In this document: positions 22,354 to 31,400 of the stretch, piece by piece
Numbering within the stretch: the stretch's first letter is position 1
Layout of the letters: every line of letters starts with the position of its first letter
DNA from: Duganella guangzhouensis
GTDB lineage: Bacteria > Pseudomonadota > Gammaproteobacteria > Burkholderiales > Burkholderiaceae_D
Direction: 5' to 3'
Assembly: GCF_009674535.1 (NCBI RefSeq)
Contig: NZ_WKJK01000006.1
Location: forward strand, 124,001-188,000
Length of the DNA stretch: 64,000 bases
Translations under genes and position numbers: made by a program
The notes under the pieces: model-generated
Databases searched by the model: none
Told to the model about the DNA's origin: nothing
What the model saw: only the letters and a program-made list of their open reading frames with translations

Positions 22354-24119
22354 TACTTCTGCGCGGTGCGCATCACCGGGTAGAGGTTGAAACGCTCGTC
22401 CCACGAGGCGTGACGCTTGGCGAAGAATTCCAGGCGCTTCTGCGGGCTCTTGTTGAAGTCCGCGTCGCTGTCCAGCTTCTTCTGGAACTCGGCGCGCAGC
22501 GCGGGATCGGCGTCCAGCTGGTCGCGCGCGACTTCTTCGGCCACGTAGTCTTCCATATACTCCTTGCGCTCGAAGAAGTTATTGAATTCGCCCCAGGCCA
22601 GCAGGCCGTCGCCGCCGCGCGGTTCCAGCAAGGTCATGACCAGACGCGCCTTCGGCTGCGCGATCGGCACGAACAGCGCGCCCTTGGCCACCGGACGGCG
22701 TTCGCGGCCCCAGTCACCTTCCACCGCCAGCGACTGATGACCTTCAAACGGCTGCGCGCTGAACTTGGTCTTGGTGGCGCGGAAGGTCTCCACCTCGGCC
22801 GACATCTGATCGGCGTTGATCACCTTGAACTCAATGCCATGCTGTTTCAGCTTGGCCGCCACCAGCGCCGCTTCCGCCGCCGGCACAATGTAGCCGCCCA
22901 GCGGCGCCTCCACTTTCAGATCCGGCACGACCTCGTCGCGCAATGGCACGGTCCACATCTGCGGCTTGCTCTCGTCATAGCGCGTCCACAGGCCGCCGGA
23001 AATCTCCGAATGCTCACGCGTGTAGGCGTAGCCGGCGAACTGGATGGTCTTGGTGTTGTAGGTGGTGCGATAGCTGAGCGGCACCTCGCTGCCGGCGATC
23101 GCCACCGCGCGCTGGTCGGCTTCGCGTGCCAGCTTCTGCCACTCCTGGCCATGCTGCGCCACCTGCGACAGCAGCGAGACGATGGTGTTGTGGGTGATGC
23201 GCACGCGGGTCGGGTAATCCTTCCACGAGTGGGTTTCCACCAGCATGGCGAAGCGGTTACGCAGCGGGAAGTAGCCGGTCGAGAAGCGCGGCGTCGACAT
23301 CGAATCGACAAAACCGGACATCGGATCGTCTTCCTTGTCGAACGAGATGTAGTATGGCTTCGGATCGGAACCCTGCGCCTTCAGGTCCGCCATCACATTC
23401 TTCTGCAGCGCGGCGCCGGCCACCTTCAGCGCCTCGTCGCCGCCGTGCACCGGCTCCACCTGGATCGACACATCCGGCTGGAACTTGGCGCCATCGGTCA
23501 CGTGCAGGTCGACATAGGCCAGCGGGTCCCAGGCATTCACCAGCGCCAGCATGGCCTGCATTTCCGGCGCGTCGGCCTTCACGTAATCGCGATTCAGATT
23601 GTAGTTCTGCGCGGTGACGCGCCAGCCCATCTCCACCGGGCCGCGCTGGTTCGGACGATTGTTCTTGCCAAAGCGCTCATGGCCATCGACGTTGAACACC
23701 GGGACGAACAACAGCACCTGCTTGTCCAGCGCGCCCGGTGCCACCTTGTTCTCCAGCGCTTCACGCAGCGCCAGGAAGCCGGCGTCCTTGCCGTCGATCT
23801 CGCCGGCATGAATGCCGCCCTGGATCAGCATCACCGGTACGCCCTTCTTCTTCGCCTGCTCGGCGGTCAACGCACCGGTGCGGGTGACGGCCAGCGCCAG
23901 CATCGGCCGGCCTTCCGGCGTGCGGCCGTACTCAAAGCAGCGCACCTGCTTGGGATAGGCTTTCTGGAACTGGCTGCACAGGGCGATGACTTCATCATAA
24001 CGGCCGGTGCTCTGGAAGCCGGAACGTTCAGCGACAGTGGTCAAAGGGGCGGTGGCGGGAGCGGCGTGGGCCAGCGATGCGCTGGTGGCAAAGGCAAGCA
24101 GAATGGCGGAACGGATCAT
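22350..24119 (-). CDS. Exported M14-family zinc carboxypeptidase
   Basis: 589 residues with a cleavable signal peptide (MIRSAILLAFATSASLAHA). The M14 zinc ligands are visible as HAGE (H104, E107) and the third ligand H206 in VDLHVTDG; the catalytic Glu is E295 in LVETHSW. The protein should act in the periplasm or outside the cell, trimming C-terminal residues from peptides. The C-terminal 280 residues beyond the catalytic domain are not assignable from sequence alone. It stands alone, convergent with the small protein gene at 22021. Confidence 0.9.
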   Translation of the reverse strand: MIRSAILLAFATSASLAHAAPATAPLTTVAERSGFQSTGRYDEVIALCSQFQKAYPKQVRCFEYGRTPEGRPMLALAVTRTGALTAEQAKKKGVPVMLIQGGIHAGEIDGKDAGFLALREALENKVAPGALDKQVLLFVPVFNVDGHERFGKNNRPNQRGPVEMGWRVTAQNYNLNRDYVKADAPEMQAMLALVNAWDPLAYVDLHVTDGAKFQPDVSIQVEPVHGGDEALKVAGAALQKNVMADLKAQGSDPKPYYISFDKEDDPMSGFVDSMSTPRFSTGYFPLRNRFAMLVETHSWKDYPTRVRITHNTIVSLLSQVAQHGQEWQKLAREADQRAVAIAGSEVPLSYRTTYNTKTIQFAGYAYTREHSEISGGLWTRYDESKPQMWTVPLRDEVVPDLKVEAPLGGYIVPAAEAALVAAKLKQHGIEFKVINADQMSAEVETFRATKTKFSAQPFEGHQSLAVEGDWGRERRPVAKGALFVPIAQPKARLVMTLLEPRGGDGLLAWGEFNNFFERKEYMEDYVAEEVARDQLDADPALRAEFQKKLDSDADFNKSPQKRLEFFAKRHASWDERFNLYPVMRTAQKY

Positions 24120-24208
24120 GGAAACTCTTCCAGCTTAGGGTTGATCGACCGATGCCTGTACCGGCATCGGATGCGTCGAAAATTATAGTCCGGTTCCGCC
24201 GCTTGCGA

Positions 24209-25777
24209 TCATCGATCTCGTATCGATATTTCCTGCACCTCGTGCCGCAGCGGCGTCAGGATCACGCTGGATGCCGCCGCCTTGCGCAGCGCCTGCGCCA
24301 CCGGCGGACAGACACCGGTGCTGCGATAGCTCAGCGCCGCCGCCAGCATGCCTTCCGCCGGATCGCCCTGCGCGTGCGTCAGGTCGTCGGCAACACGGCA
24401 GGTGGGCGCAAAGCCGTCGGCGTAATCGCCAAAGCCTTTGTTGTTGGTGCCCTGGATCTGAATCGCGAAATAGGTGGTGCCGCAGTTGGCGGCCGGCGTG
24501 AACGCATACGGCTTGCCGCAGGTATCGCCGCCGATCAGGTTCACTTCCACATCCACCCCTCGCAGGCTGTTGATGACCGACTCGCTGGCCGAGCAGGTGC
24601 CGGCCGCCGTCAGCACCGTCACGCGCTTCAGGCCCAGATAAGGCAAGGCGGTGCCGGCCTTGATGGTGTTATCCGATTTGTATCCGGCCGCCGTCGACTG
24701 GAACAGAATGGCCGGCTGCGGCTTGGTCTTGTCGTTGTAGGTCGGCTGTTCAAACACCTTGCCGCTGGTCGGGTCGGGGCCGGCGACCATGTACGCCAGC
24801 TCGCTGGCGATGGTCAGCAGGCCGCCGCCGTTGTAGCGCAGGTCCAGCACCAGATCCTGCACGCCGGCGTCCTTGAACGACTGGAAGGCAGTCACCAGTT
24901 GGCCCTCGGCCACCGCATTGTGTTCGTTGAACTGCAGGTAGCCGACCTTGCCGTCCGCCGTGTCGAGCACCTTGGCCAGCCGCACCGGCGGTACCGTCAG
25001 CGTCACCGCCGCCACCGTGCCCCGCAAGGTGGTGCCGTTGCGGCTCCAGCTCAGTTGATGGCTTTCGCCTGCTGTGGTGGGCGCCAGCGCGGCGTTGATG
25101 GCCGCCACCGCGCTGCTGCTGGTGTCGCTGACCGCGATGCCGTCCACCGACACCAGGCTGTCGCCGCGCTGCAGTCCCGCCAGCGCGGCCGGCGAATTCG
25201 GCTCCACCATGCCGGCGGTGAGGATGCGCGACAGCGTGGCGTCGTTGTTGCGCAGCCAGGTGATGCCGTAGCTGACCGAGGTGGCGGCGTTGTTCATCGC
25301 CTCCCAGGTCGCGGTGGGATAGGTGAAGTGGAAGCGGTCCTTGGGACGGCCGGAGGCGGTGATGGCGCTCGTCTTCAGCTTGTTGAACCAGGCGATGGCG
25401 CTGCTGTAGTCGGCCATGTTCAGTTCGGCCGGGATTTCGCGGTACCACAGATAGGTCTCGCCAAAGTAGGAGCTGAGCCACTTCATCTCATCGGTCAGCG
25501 TGCCCTGCACGTCCGAGAAGCCGGTGCCGCGCGGCGCCGCGCAGTGATTGAGCAACGTGTACCAGTCCGGCAGCGTCGGCGTGGTCGGCGTTTCAGGCGT
25601 GGTGGGCGTGGTGGGCGTGGTGGGCGTGGTGGGCGTGGTGGGCGTTTCAGGCGTAGTCGGCGTGGTGGGCGTCTCCGGTGTGGTCGGCGTTTGCGCCGCC
25701 GTGTCGGACGAACCGCCGCCGCAGCCGGCGATCAACGCGGCCAGCGCCGCCCCCAGGATGAGATGATGATATTTCAT
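24209..25777 (-). CDS. S41-family (CtpA-like) lipoprotein peptidase
   Basis: 522 residues. A lipoprotein signal with lipobox LIAGC (C19) precedes a low-complexity Thr/Pro linker (about 30-70), made of TTP and ETP triplets, that tethers the enzyme to the membrane. A PDZ-like segment (about 185-250) contains GLQRGDSLVSVDG. The S41 core has DLRYNGGG and the nucleophile region TCSASES (394-400). Extra cysteines suggest disulfides in the periplasm. ATG at 25777 follows the LysR stop by only seven bases with a poor ribosome site, so coupling to the upstream gene is likely. A much longer N-terminal reading would overlap the LysR gene in another frame and is rejected. Confidence 0.88.
   Translation of the reverse strand: MKYHHLILGAALAALIAGCGGGSSDTAAQTPTTPETPTTPTTPETPTTPTTPTTPTTPTTPETPTTPTLPDWYTLLNHCAAPRGTGFSDVQGTLTDEMKWLSSYFGETYLWYREIPAELNMADYSSAIAWFNKLKTSAITASGRPKDRFHFTYPTATWEAMNNAATSVSYGITWLRNNDATLSRILTAGMVEPNSPAALAGLQRGDSLVSVDGIAVSDTSSSAVAAINAALAPTTAGESHQLSWSRNGTTLRGTVAAVTLTVPPVRLAKVLDTADGKVGYLQFNEHNAVAEGQLVTAFQSFKDAGVQDLVLDLRYNGGGLLTIASELAYMVAGPDPTSGKVFEQPTYNDKTKPQPAILFQSTAAGYKSDNTIKAGTALPYLGLKRVTVLTAAGTCSASESVINSLRGVDVEVNLIGGDTCGKPYAFTPAANCGTTYFAIQIQGTNNKGFGDYADGFAPTCRVADDLTHAQGDPAEGMLAAALSYRSTGVCPPVAQALRKAAASSVILTPLRHEVQEISIRDR
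25576..25690. repeat. Thr-Pro coding tandem repeat
   Basis: A run of nine-base units of the type GTGGTGGGC (plus strand), with GTTTCAGGC variants, encodes the TTP/ETP linker of the S41 lipoprotein. Five near-identical units stand side by side at about 25603-25648, an arrangement prone to slippage in multiples of three residues. Confidence 0.85.
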
Positions 25778-25784
25778 CAAAGCA

Positions 25785-26702
25785 TTATAGCTTTTCCTGC
25801 AAGTCCGGATCATCCCGCAACAGCGCCCCCAGCCAATCGGCAAACACGCGCAGGCGCGGCGACGACATCCGCCCCTGCGGATACAGCAGCGAGATCGGCA
25901 TCGGCGTCGGCAGCGTGTCTGCCAGCACCTCGACCAGCGCCCCGCTCCGCAGATGCGGACGCACCTGATAGCGCGCCGTCTGCGCCAGGCCCAAGCCCTG
26001 CAAGGCGCAGCTGACACTGGCCTCGGCATCGTTGACGCTGATAACGCTCCGCACCTCGGTCGTCACCACACTGCCATCGACCATAAAATCCCAGTCATAC
26101 GGCCGGCCGGTGAGACCGGAAAAATGCAGGATGCCGCGATGCTCGCGAATCTCGCTCCACACCTGTGGCGTGCCATGCGCCGCCAGATACGCCGGTGACG
26201 CGCAGGTGACAAACCCCATGCTGCCCAATTGCCGCCCGATCATCGCCGAATCCTGCAACGCGCCGATGCGCAGCGCACAGTCGGCGCCCTCCTCGGTCAG
26301 ATCGCGCACCCGCTCGCTCAGGCTGACCACCAGCTCAATCTCCGGATAGGCGCGGCAAAACTCGCCCATGTGCGGCATCAGCGCCAACCGGCCGAAGGTT
26401 CCCGGCAGCTCCACCCGCAGCTTGCCGCGCGGCTGGCCGGCGGCCTGACCACGGAACGCGCCCTCGGCCTGCTCCACCGCCTGCAGGATTTCCAGACACT
26501 GGCGGAAGTAAACGGCGCCGTCCGGCGTCAACGACAAGCGGCGCGTGGTCCGCTGCAACAACTGCGTGCCGAGGAAGGCTTCCAGCTTCTTGATGGTGGC
26601 GGTGAGCGCGGCGCGCGGCAGGTCCAGCGTCTCGGCGGCCTTGGTGTAGCTATTGGCCTCGACGATGCGGACAAAGGTCTGCATGGCTTTTAATCGGTCC
26701 AT
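25785..26702 (-). CDS. LysR-family transcriptional regulator
   Basis: 305 residues, full length. The N-terminal winged helix-turn-helix (about 1-60) contains NSYTKAAETLDLPRAALTATI, and the C-terminal effector-binding fold follows. It is divergent from an MFS exporter with a 100-bp shared control region and a perfect dyad (26705-26719) next to its own start. By the usual LysR logic it represses itself and controls the exporter in response to an exported compound. The inducer cannot be deduced. Confidence 0.93.
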   Translation of the reverse strand: MDRLKAMQTFVRIVEANSYTKAAETLDLPRAALTATIKKLEAFLGTQLLQRTTRRLSLTPDGAVYFRQCLEILQAVEQAEGAFRGQAAGQPRGKLRVELPGTFGRLALMPHMGEFCRAYPEIELVVSLSERVRDLTEEGADCALRIGALQDSAMIGRQLGSMGFVTCASPAYLAAHGTPQVWSEIREHRGILHFSGLTGRPYDWDFMVDGSVVTTEVRSVISVNDAEASVSCALQGLGLAQTARYQVRPHLRSGALVEVLADTLPTPMPISLLYPQGRMSSPRLRVFADWLGALLRDDPDLQEKL

Positions 26703-26704
26703 TG

Positions 26705-26719
26705 TTCACATAATGTGAA
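26705..26719. promoter_or_regulatory. Palindromic LysR-type operator
   Basis: TTCACA-taa-TGTGAA, a perfect 6+6 dyad that contains a T-N11-A core, the classical LysR box. It sits two bases upstream of the LysR start and about 85 bp before the MFS start. Confidence 0.65.
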
Positions 26720-26802
26720 AAGTATAGGTGCATTATGCCCTAATTATCTTTGTTCCGACTTTGCCTAGAATCTGCTCATCGCACTCTCACTGGAGAACCA
26801 TC

Positions 26803-28005
26803 ATGAGCAACAAAGACATCAGCCCCGGCATGGTCACACTGCTGGCCAGCGCCACCGGCCTGATCGTGGCCAGCTTGTACTACGCCCAAACCCTGGTCGG
26901 CCCGATCAGCGCCTCCACCGGCCTGTCGCCCGCAGCGGCCGGCCTGATCGTCACCCTGACCCAGATCGGCTATTGCATCGGCCTGCTATTCATCGTCCCG
27001 CTGGGCGACCTGCTGGAAAACCGCCGCCTGATCTTCACCGGCCTGCTGTTCACCAGCGCCATGCTGGTGCTGGCCGCAATCAGCAGCAGCGCCTGGATGT
27101 TCCTGACCGCCGCGCTGGGCATCGGCCTGGGCTCGGTGGCGGCGCAGATCGTGGTGCCGTTTGCCGCCCACCTGTCGCAGGAAGCCACGCGCGGGGTCAC
27201 CGTCGGCAAAGTGGTCAGCGGCCTGCTGCTGGGGATCATGCTGTCCCGCCCCGCCGCCAGCCTGATCGCCGACGCCACCAGCTGGCACGTAGTGTTCGCC
27301 GGCGCCGCGCTGGTGGTACTGGCGGTGGCCTTCGTCCTGCGCGCCAAACTGCCTGAGCGCATGCCCAACCACCACATCAGCTATCCCAAGCTGATGGCAT
27401 CGCTGTGGCAGCTGTTCCTGCAAACGCCGGTACTGCGCCGCCGCGCCGCCTATCACGCCGGTCTGTTTGGTTCGTTCAGCCTGTTCTGGACCGTGACACC
27501 GCTGATGCTGGCCAGTCCCGCCTTCCACCTGTCGCAAACCGGCATCGCCATCTTCGCGCTGGTCGGCATGGCCGGCGCGGTGGCCTCGCCGATCGCCGGC
27601 AAGCTGGCCGACCAGGGTCACACACTGATGGCCACCGCCGCCGCGCTGCTGCTGGGCGTGATCGGCTTCGCGCTGCCGATGCTGGTACCGGGTTCGCGCA
27701 ATGTCGCACTGGGGGTGTTGGTACTGGCCTCGATCGTGCTGGACATGGGCGTCGCGGCCAACCTGGTGCTGGGCCAGCGCGCCATCTTCAGCCTGGGTGC
27801 GGAAGTGCGCAGCCGCCTGAACGGCGTCTACTTCGCCCTGTTCTTCGCCGGTGGCGCGATCGGCTCGGCGCTGGGCGGCTGGATCTACGCCACCCACGGC
27901 TGGCACGCCGCCCTGCTGACCGGCATGGCCTTCAACGCTATCGCACTGCTGTATTGGGTCAGCGAATATCTGACCCACGCTAGCCAGCGCAAAGTTGTGG
28001 TTTAA
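26803..28005 (+). CDS. MFS transporter (drug/sugar efflux type)
   Basis: 400 residues with about 12 hydrophobic segments and the length of a 12-helix major facilitator. The loop after helix 2 carries GDLLENRRLIF, a form of the MFS motif A (GxLaDrxGrr). ATG at 26803 is chosen because TGGAG sits seven bases upstream; an upstream in-frame extension has no such site. The divergent LysR partner suggests inducible export of a small molecule by proton antiport. Substrate unknown. Confidence 0.88.
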   Translation: MSNKDISPGMVTLLASATGLIVASLYYAQTLVGPISASTGLSPAAAGLIVTLTQIGYCIGLLFIVPLGDLLENRRLIFTGLLFTSAMLVLAAISSSAWMFLTAALGIGLGSVAAQIVVPFAAHLSQEATRGVTVGKVVSGLLLGIMLSRPAASLIADATSWHVVFAGAALVVLAVAFVLRAKLPERMPNHHISYPKLMASLWQLFLQTPVLRRRAAYHAGLFGSFSLFWTVTPLMLASPAFHLSQTGIAIFALVGMAGAVASPIAGKLADQGHTLMATAAALLLGVIGFALPMLVPGSRNVALGVLVLASIVLDMGVAANLVLGQRAIFSLGAEVRSRLNGVYFALFFAGGAIGSALGGWIYATHGWHAALLTGMAFNAIALLYWVSEYLTHASQRKVVV

Positions 28006-28020
28006 AAAAGGTCTACACCA

Positions 28021-28047
28021 ACCGATCGGCAGATATTGCTGATCGGT
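28021..28047. terminator. Possible bidirectional terminator hairpin
   Basis: ACCGATC/GATCGGT with an inner GCA/TGC stem and 5-nt loop, between the convergent MFS gene and the small membrane protein gene. There is no immediate U-run on the plus side, and on the minus side a TTTTTT run appears about ten bases later, so activity is uncertain. Confidence 0.4.
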
Positions 28048-28050
28048 CCT

Positions 28051-28311
28051 TTACCTGTGCATCATGATGCACTCGCCAAGACTGTACCCAGAATGCCGGC
28101 ATTCGGAATACTTATCGAATTCAGCCTGAAGTACACTGCCCAGCACAAAAAATAGTATCGCGAAGACCATTGCGCCGACATGCACGCGATATTTGGGTGG
28201 AGGCTCTTTGTTATACCAAGCAGCTAAACAATCCACCGCATAGCGTCCATAGACGATGGCAACAATCGAGATTGTCAACAGAAGCGTAATAATTCCAACA
28301 GAAAAGCCCAT
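28051..28311 (-). CDS. Small two-helix membrane protein of unknown function
   Basis: 86 residues. ATG at 28311 has GAGGAAATT upstream; further upstream codons lack a ribosome site. There are two hydrophobic segments (about 2-22 and 48-66) separated by a short basic, proline-containing loop (NKEPPPKYRVH). The C-terminal part has two cysteines. Base composition is more AT-rich than the flanking genes, suggesting later arrival. No family recognised. Confidence 0.65.
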   Translation of the reverse strand: MGFSVGIITLLLTISIVAIVYGRYAVDCLAAWYNKEPPPKYRVHVGAMVFAILFFVLGSVLQAEFDKYSECRHSGYSLGECIMMHR

Positions 28312-28417
28312 AATTTCCTCACTGGTTGAGTTAGATCTGAAGATCCTATCTCTGGGCATCGTGTAGCGTTTGATGTACATCAAGAGCTGCGTCGGAGGCA
28401 AAATAAGGGATGAAGAT

Positions 28418-28442
28418 AAAAGGCGCCACTTGGGCGCCTTTT
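28418..28442 (-). terminator. Rho-independent terminator of the indolepyruvate oxidoreductase gene
   Basis: GGCGCC stems (28422-28427 with 28433-28438) extended by AAAA/TTTT pairs, 5-nt loop, located 18 bases past the stop codon on the minus strand and ending in a U-run. The flanking A and T runs make it potentially bidirectional. Confidence 0.8.
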
Positions 28443-28459
28443 CTTTACGGGTCGATAGT

Positions 28460-31400
28460 TTAAGCAGCGTGCGGGGCGGCCGCCTCGCTTGCCGATGCCG
28501 GCGTGGCGACCGGTTTGCCGAAGCTGGCCAGCAGGCTGGCTTGTTTCTGCTTGGCCGCGTTGAGGTGGCGTTCCTTGACGTGGCCGTAGCCGCGGATGTC
28601 TTCCGGAATGCTGGCGATGGCGACTGCCTGTGCCAGGTTCTCGGCCGTCAGCTTGGGCAGCAGGCTGGCGATGGTCTGGCGGTATTCAGCGATCAGCGCG
28701 CGCTCCATCTTGCGCTCGGCGGTACGGCCGAACGGGTCGAGCGCGGTGCCGCGCAGACCTTTGAATTTGGCCAGCACGCCGAACGCTTTCATCATCCACG
28801 GGCCATACTGCTTTTTGATCAGATGGCCCTGCGCATCGGTTTTGGCGAGGATCGGCGGCGCCAGATGGAACTTCAACTGGTACTCGCCTTCGAACATGCC
28901 AGCAATCTTCTGCTGGAACGCGCCATCCGTGTACAGGCGAGCGACTTCGTATTCATCCTTGTAGGCCATCAGTTTGTAGTAATAGCGCGCCACGGCTTCG
29001 CTCAGACGCGTGCCTTTTCCTAGCTTGGTCTCGGCCGCGTGGACTTCGTCGATAAACGATTTATATTGTTTAGCATAATCCGCATTCTGATAGGCGATCA
29101 GCAGCTCGATACGTTTGGTGACGATATCGTCCAGCGTCTGAATGCGTTTAAACTCGATCACCTTGGCCGGGGTGGTCAGCTTGGTCACCGACGCCAGGTC
29201 GTGCGCGGCTGTGCGGCCCCAGTGGAAGGCGGCCTTGTTGAACGCCACCGACACGCCATTCAGTTCGATCGCCTTGATCAGCGCCGCCTCGCTCAGCGGC
29301 ACATGGCCTTTCTGGAAGGCGTAGCCCAGCATGAACATATTGGTGGCGATGGAGTCGCCCATCAGCGCGCTGGCGATCTGGCCACCGTCGATAAAGTCGA
29401 CGTGGTCGTTGCCGCAGGCGCGCAGGATTTCGCCACGCGAGCCGGCATCCGGGAACTGCCAGTCCGGATTCTTCACAAACGCCGCCGTGGTGGCGCCGCT
29501 GGAATTGACAATGGCGTGCGTGCGTCCCTCGCCCATGCGCGACAGGGCGTCACGCGAGGCGGTGACGATCTGGTCGCAGCCGATCACCAGGTCGGCGCTG
29601 CCAGTGCCCACGCGGGTGGAATGCAGATCGCTCTGATGATCCGCCAGCCGCACGTGCGACATCACCGGTCCGCCCTTCTGCGCCAGTCCGCTCATGTCCA
29701 GCACGATGGCGCCCTTGTTCTCGACGTGCGCCGCCATCGCCAGGATCTGGCCAACCGTCACCACGCCAGTGCCACCAATGCCGGTGATGAGAATGCCAAA
29801 CGGCTGCGCGGTCGAAGGCAGCACCGGCATCGGCAACGCCATCTGCGGCGCATCGCCCACTGCTGCTTTCTTCGGTTTCTTCAGTGCGCCGCCTTCCACC
29901 GTCACAAAGCTCGGGCAGAAACCGGTGGTGCACGAGAAGTCCTTGTTGCACGACGATTGGTTGATCTGGCGCTTGCGCCCCAACTCCGTCTCCAGCGGCT
30001 CCACTGACAGACAGTTGGACTGCACCGAACAGTCGCCGCAACCCTCACACACTGCTTCATTGATCACCGCGCGCTTGGCAGGATCCGGGTATTCGTTGCG
30101 TTTGCGGCGACGACGTTTTTCGGACGCACAGGTCTGATCGTAAATCATGGCCGACACACCCGGCTTGTCGCGCAACTCGCGCTGCACATCCATCAACTCG
30201 CTGCGATGGCGCACGGTGACACCAGGCGCCCAGTTGTAATCCGACGGGTACTTCTCCGGTTCATCGGTCACCACGATGATCGGCGACACGCCCTCCGCCG
30301 CAATCTGACGCGAGATCATGCCGGGATCAAGCGGGCCGTCGAAAGCCTGACCGCCGGTCATGGCCACCGCGTCGTTGAACAGGATCTTGTAGGTGATATT
30401 GACCTTGGCCGCCACCGCCGCCCGTATCGCCAATATCCCCGAGTGGAAGTAAGTACCGTCACCAAGATTGGTAAACACGTGCTTCTCGTTGGTGAACGGC
30501 GCCTGGCCCACCCACGTCACGCCCTCGGCGCCCATGTGGGTGAAGGTCGAAGTCTCGCGGTCCATCCACAGCACCATGTAGTGACAGCCGATGCCGGCCA
30601 GCGCGCGCGAACCTTCCGGCACCTTGGTCGACGAGTTGTGCGGACAGCCGGAGCAGAAGAACGGCGTGCGGTCGGTCTGCGGATTGGCCTTTACCGGCAG
30701 CGATTTCAGCGCCGCTTCCTTCGCTTCCAGATAGGCGATGCGCTCCTGCACGCGTTGTGCCACTGGATGGCCGTGGCAGTAATGGGCAATGCGCGAAGCG
30801 ATGGCGCGCGCGATCTGCGCCGGATTCAGTTCATAGGTCGCCGGCAGCAGCCAGTCGCCATGTCCGGTCTTACCGTGATTGCTCCACTCACCGGTGTCGT
30901 CGAACTTGCCGACGACGCGCGGACGCTGGTCGTCGCGCAGGTTGTACAGCTCTTCCTTCAGCGCGTATTCGAGAATCTGGCGCTTCTCCTCGACCACTAG
31001 AATCTCTTCCAGCCCCTTGGCGAATTCCTGCACGCCTTCCGCCTCCAGCGGCCAGGTCATGCCGATTTTGTACAGGCGAATACCGATGTCGGCGGCGGCC
31101 TGCTCGTCGATGCCCAGGTCGGCCAGCGCCTGACGCGTGTCCAGATAGGATTTGCCGGCGGTGATGATGCCGATCTTCGGCTTGGGCGAATCCCAGATAA
31201 TTTTATTCAGCTTGTTGGCGCGGCAGTAGGCCAGCGCGGCGTACCACTTGTAGCTGTTCATGCGCACTTCCATGTCCAGCACCGTGTCCGGCCAGCGGAT
31301 ATTCAAGCCGCCTTCCGGCAGCTCGAAATCGGTCGGCAGCTGGATCTGCACGCGGTCCGGATCGAAGTCCACCACCGCGCCGGATTCGATGATATCGGTC

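Noticed and set aside
25778..25795. TATAAT on the minus strand just before the S41 gene as a promoter
   Set aside because: The hexamer is made by the last codon and stop of the LysR gene, there is no -35 at proper spacing, and the genes are only seven bases apart.
22410..26014. Two long plus-strand frames opposite the M14 and S41 peptidase genes
   Set aside because: Both are shadows of real genes with signal peptides and catalytic residues on the minus strand.
25775..26029. N-terminal extension of the S41 peptidase to about 606 residues
   Set aside because: The extra 84 residues are Arg/Cys-rich and overlap the LysR gene in another frame. The lipoprotein signal fixes the start at 25777.
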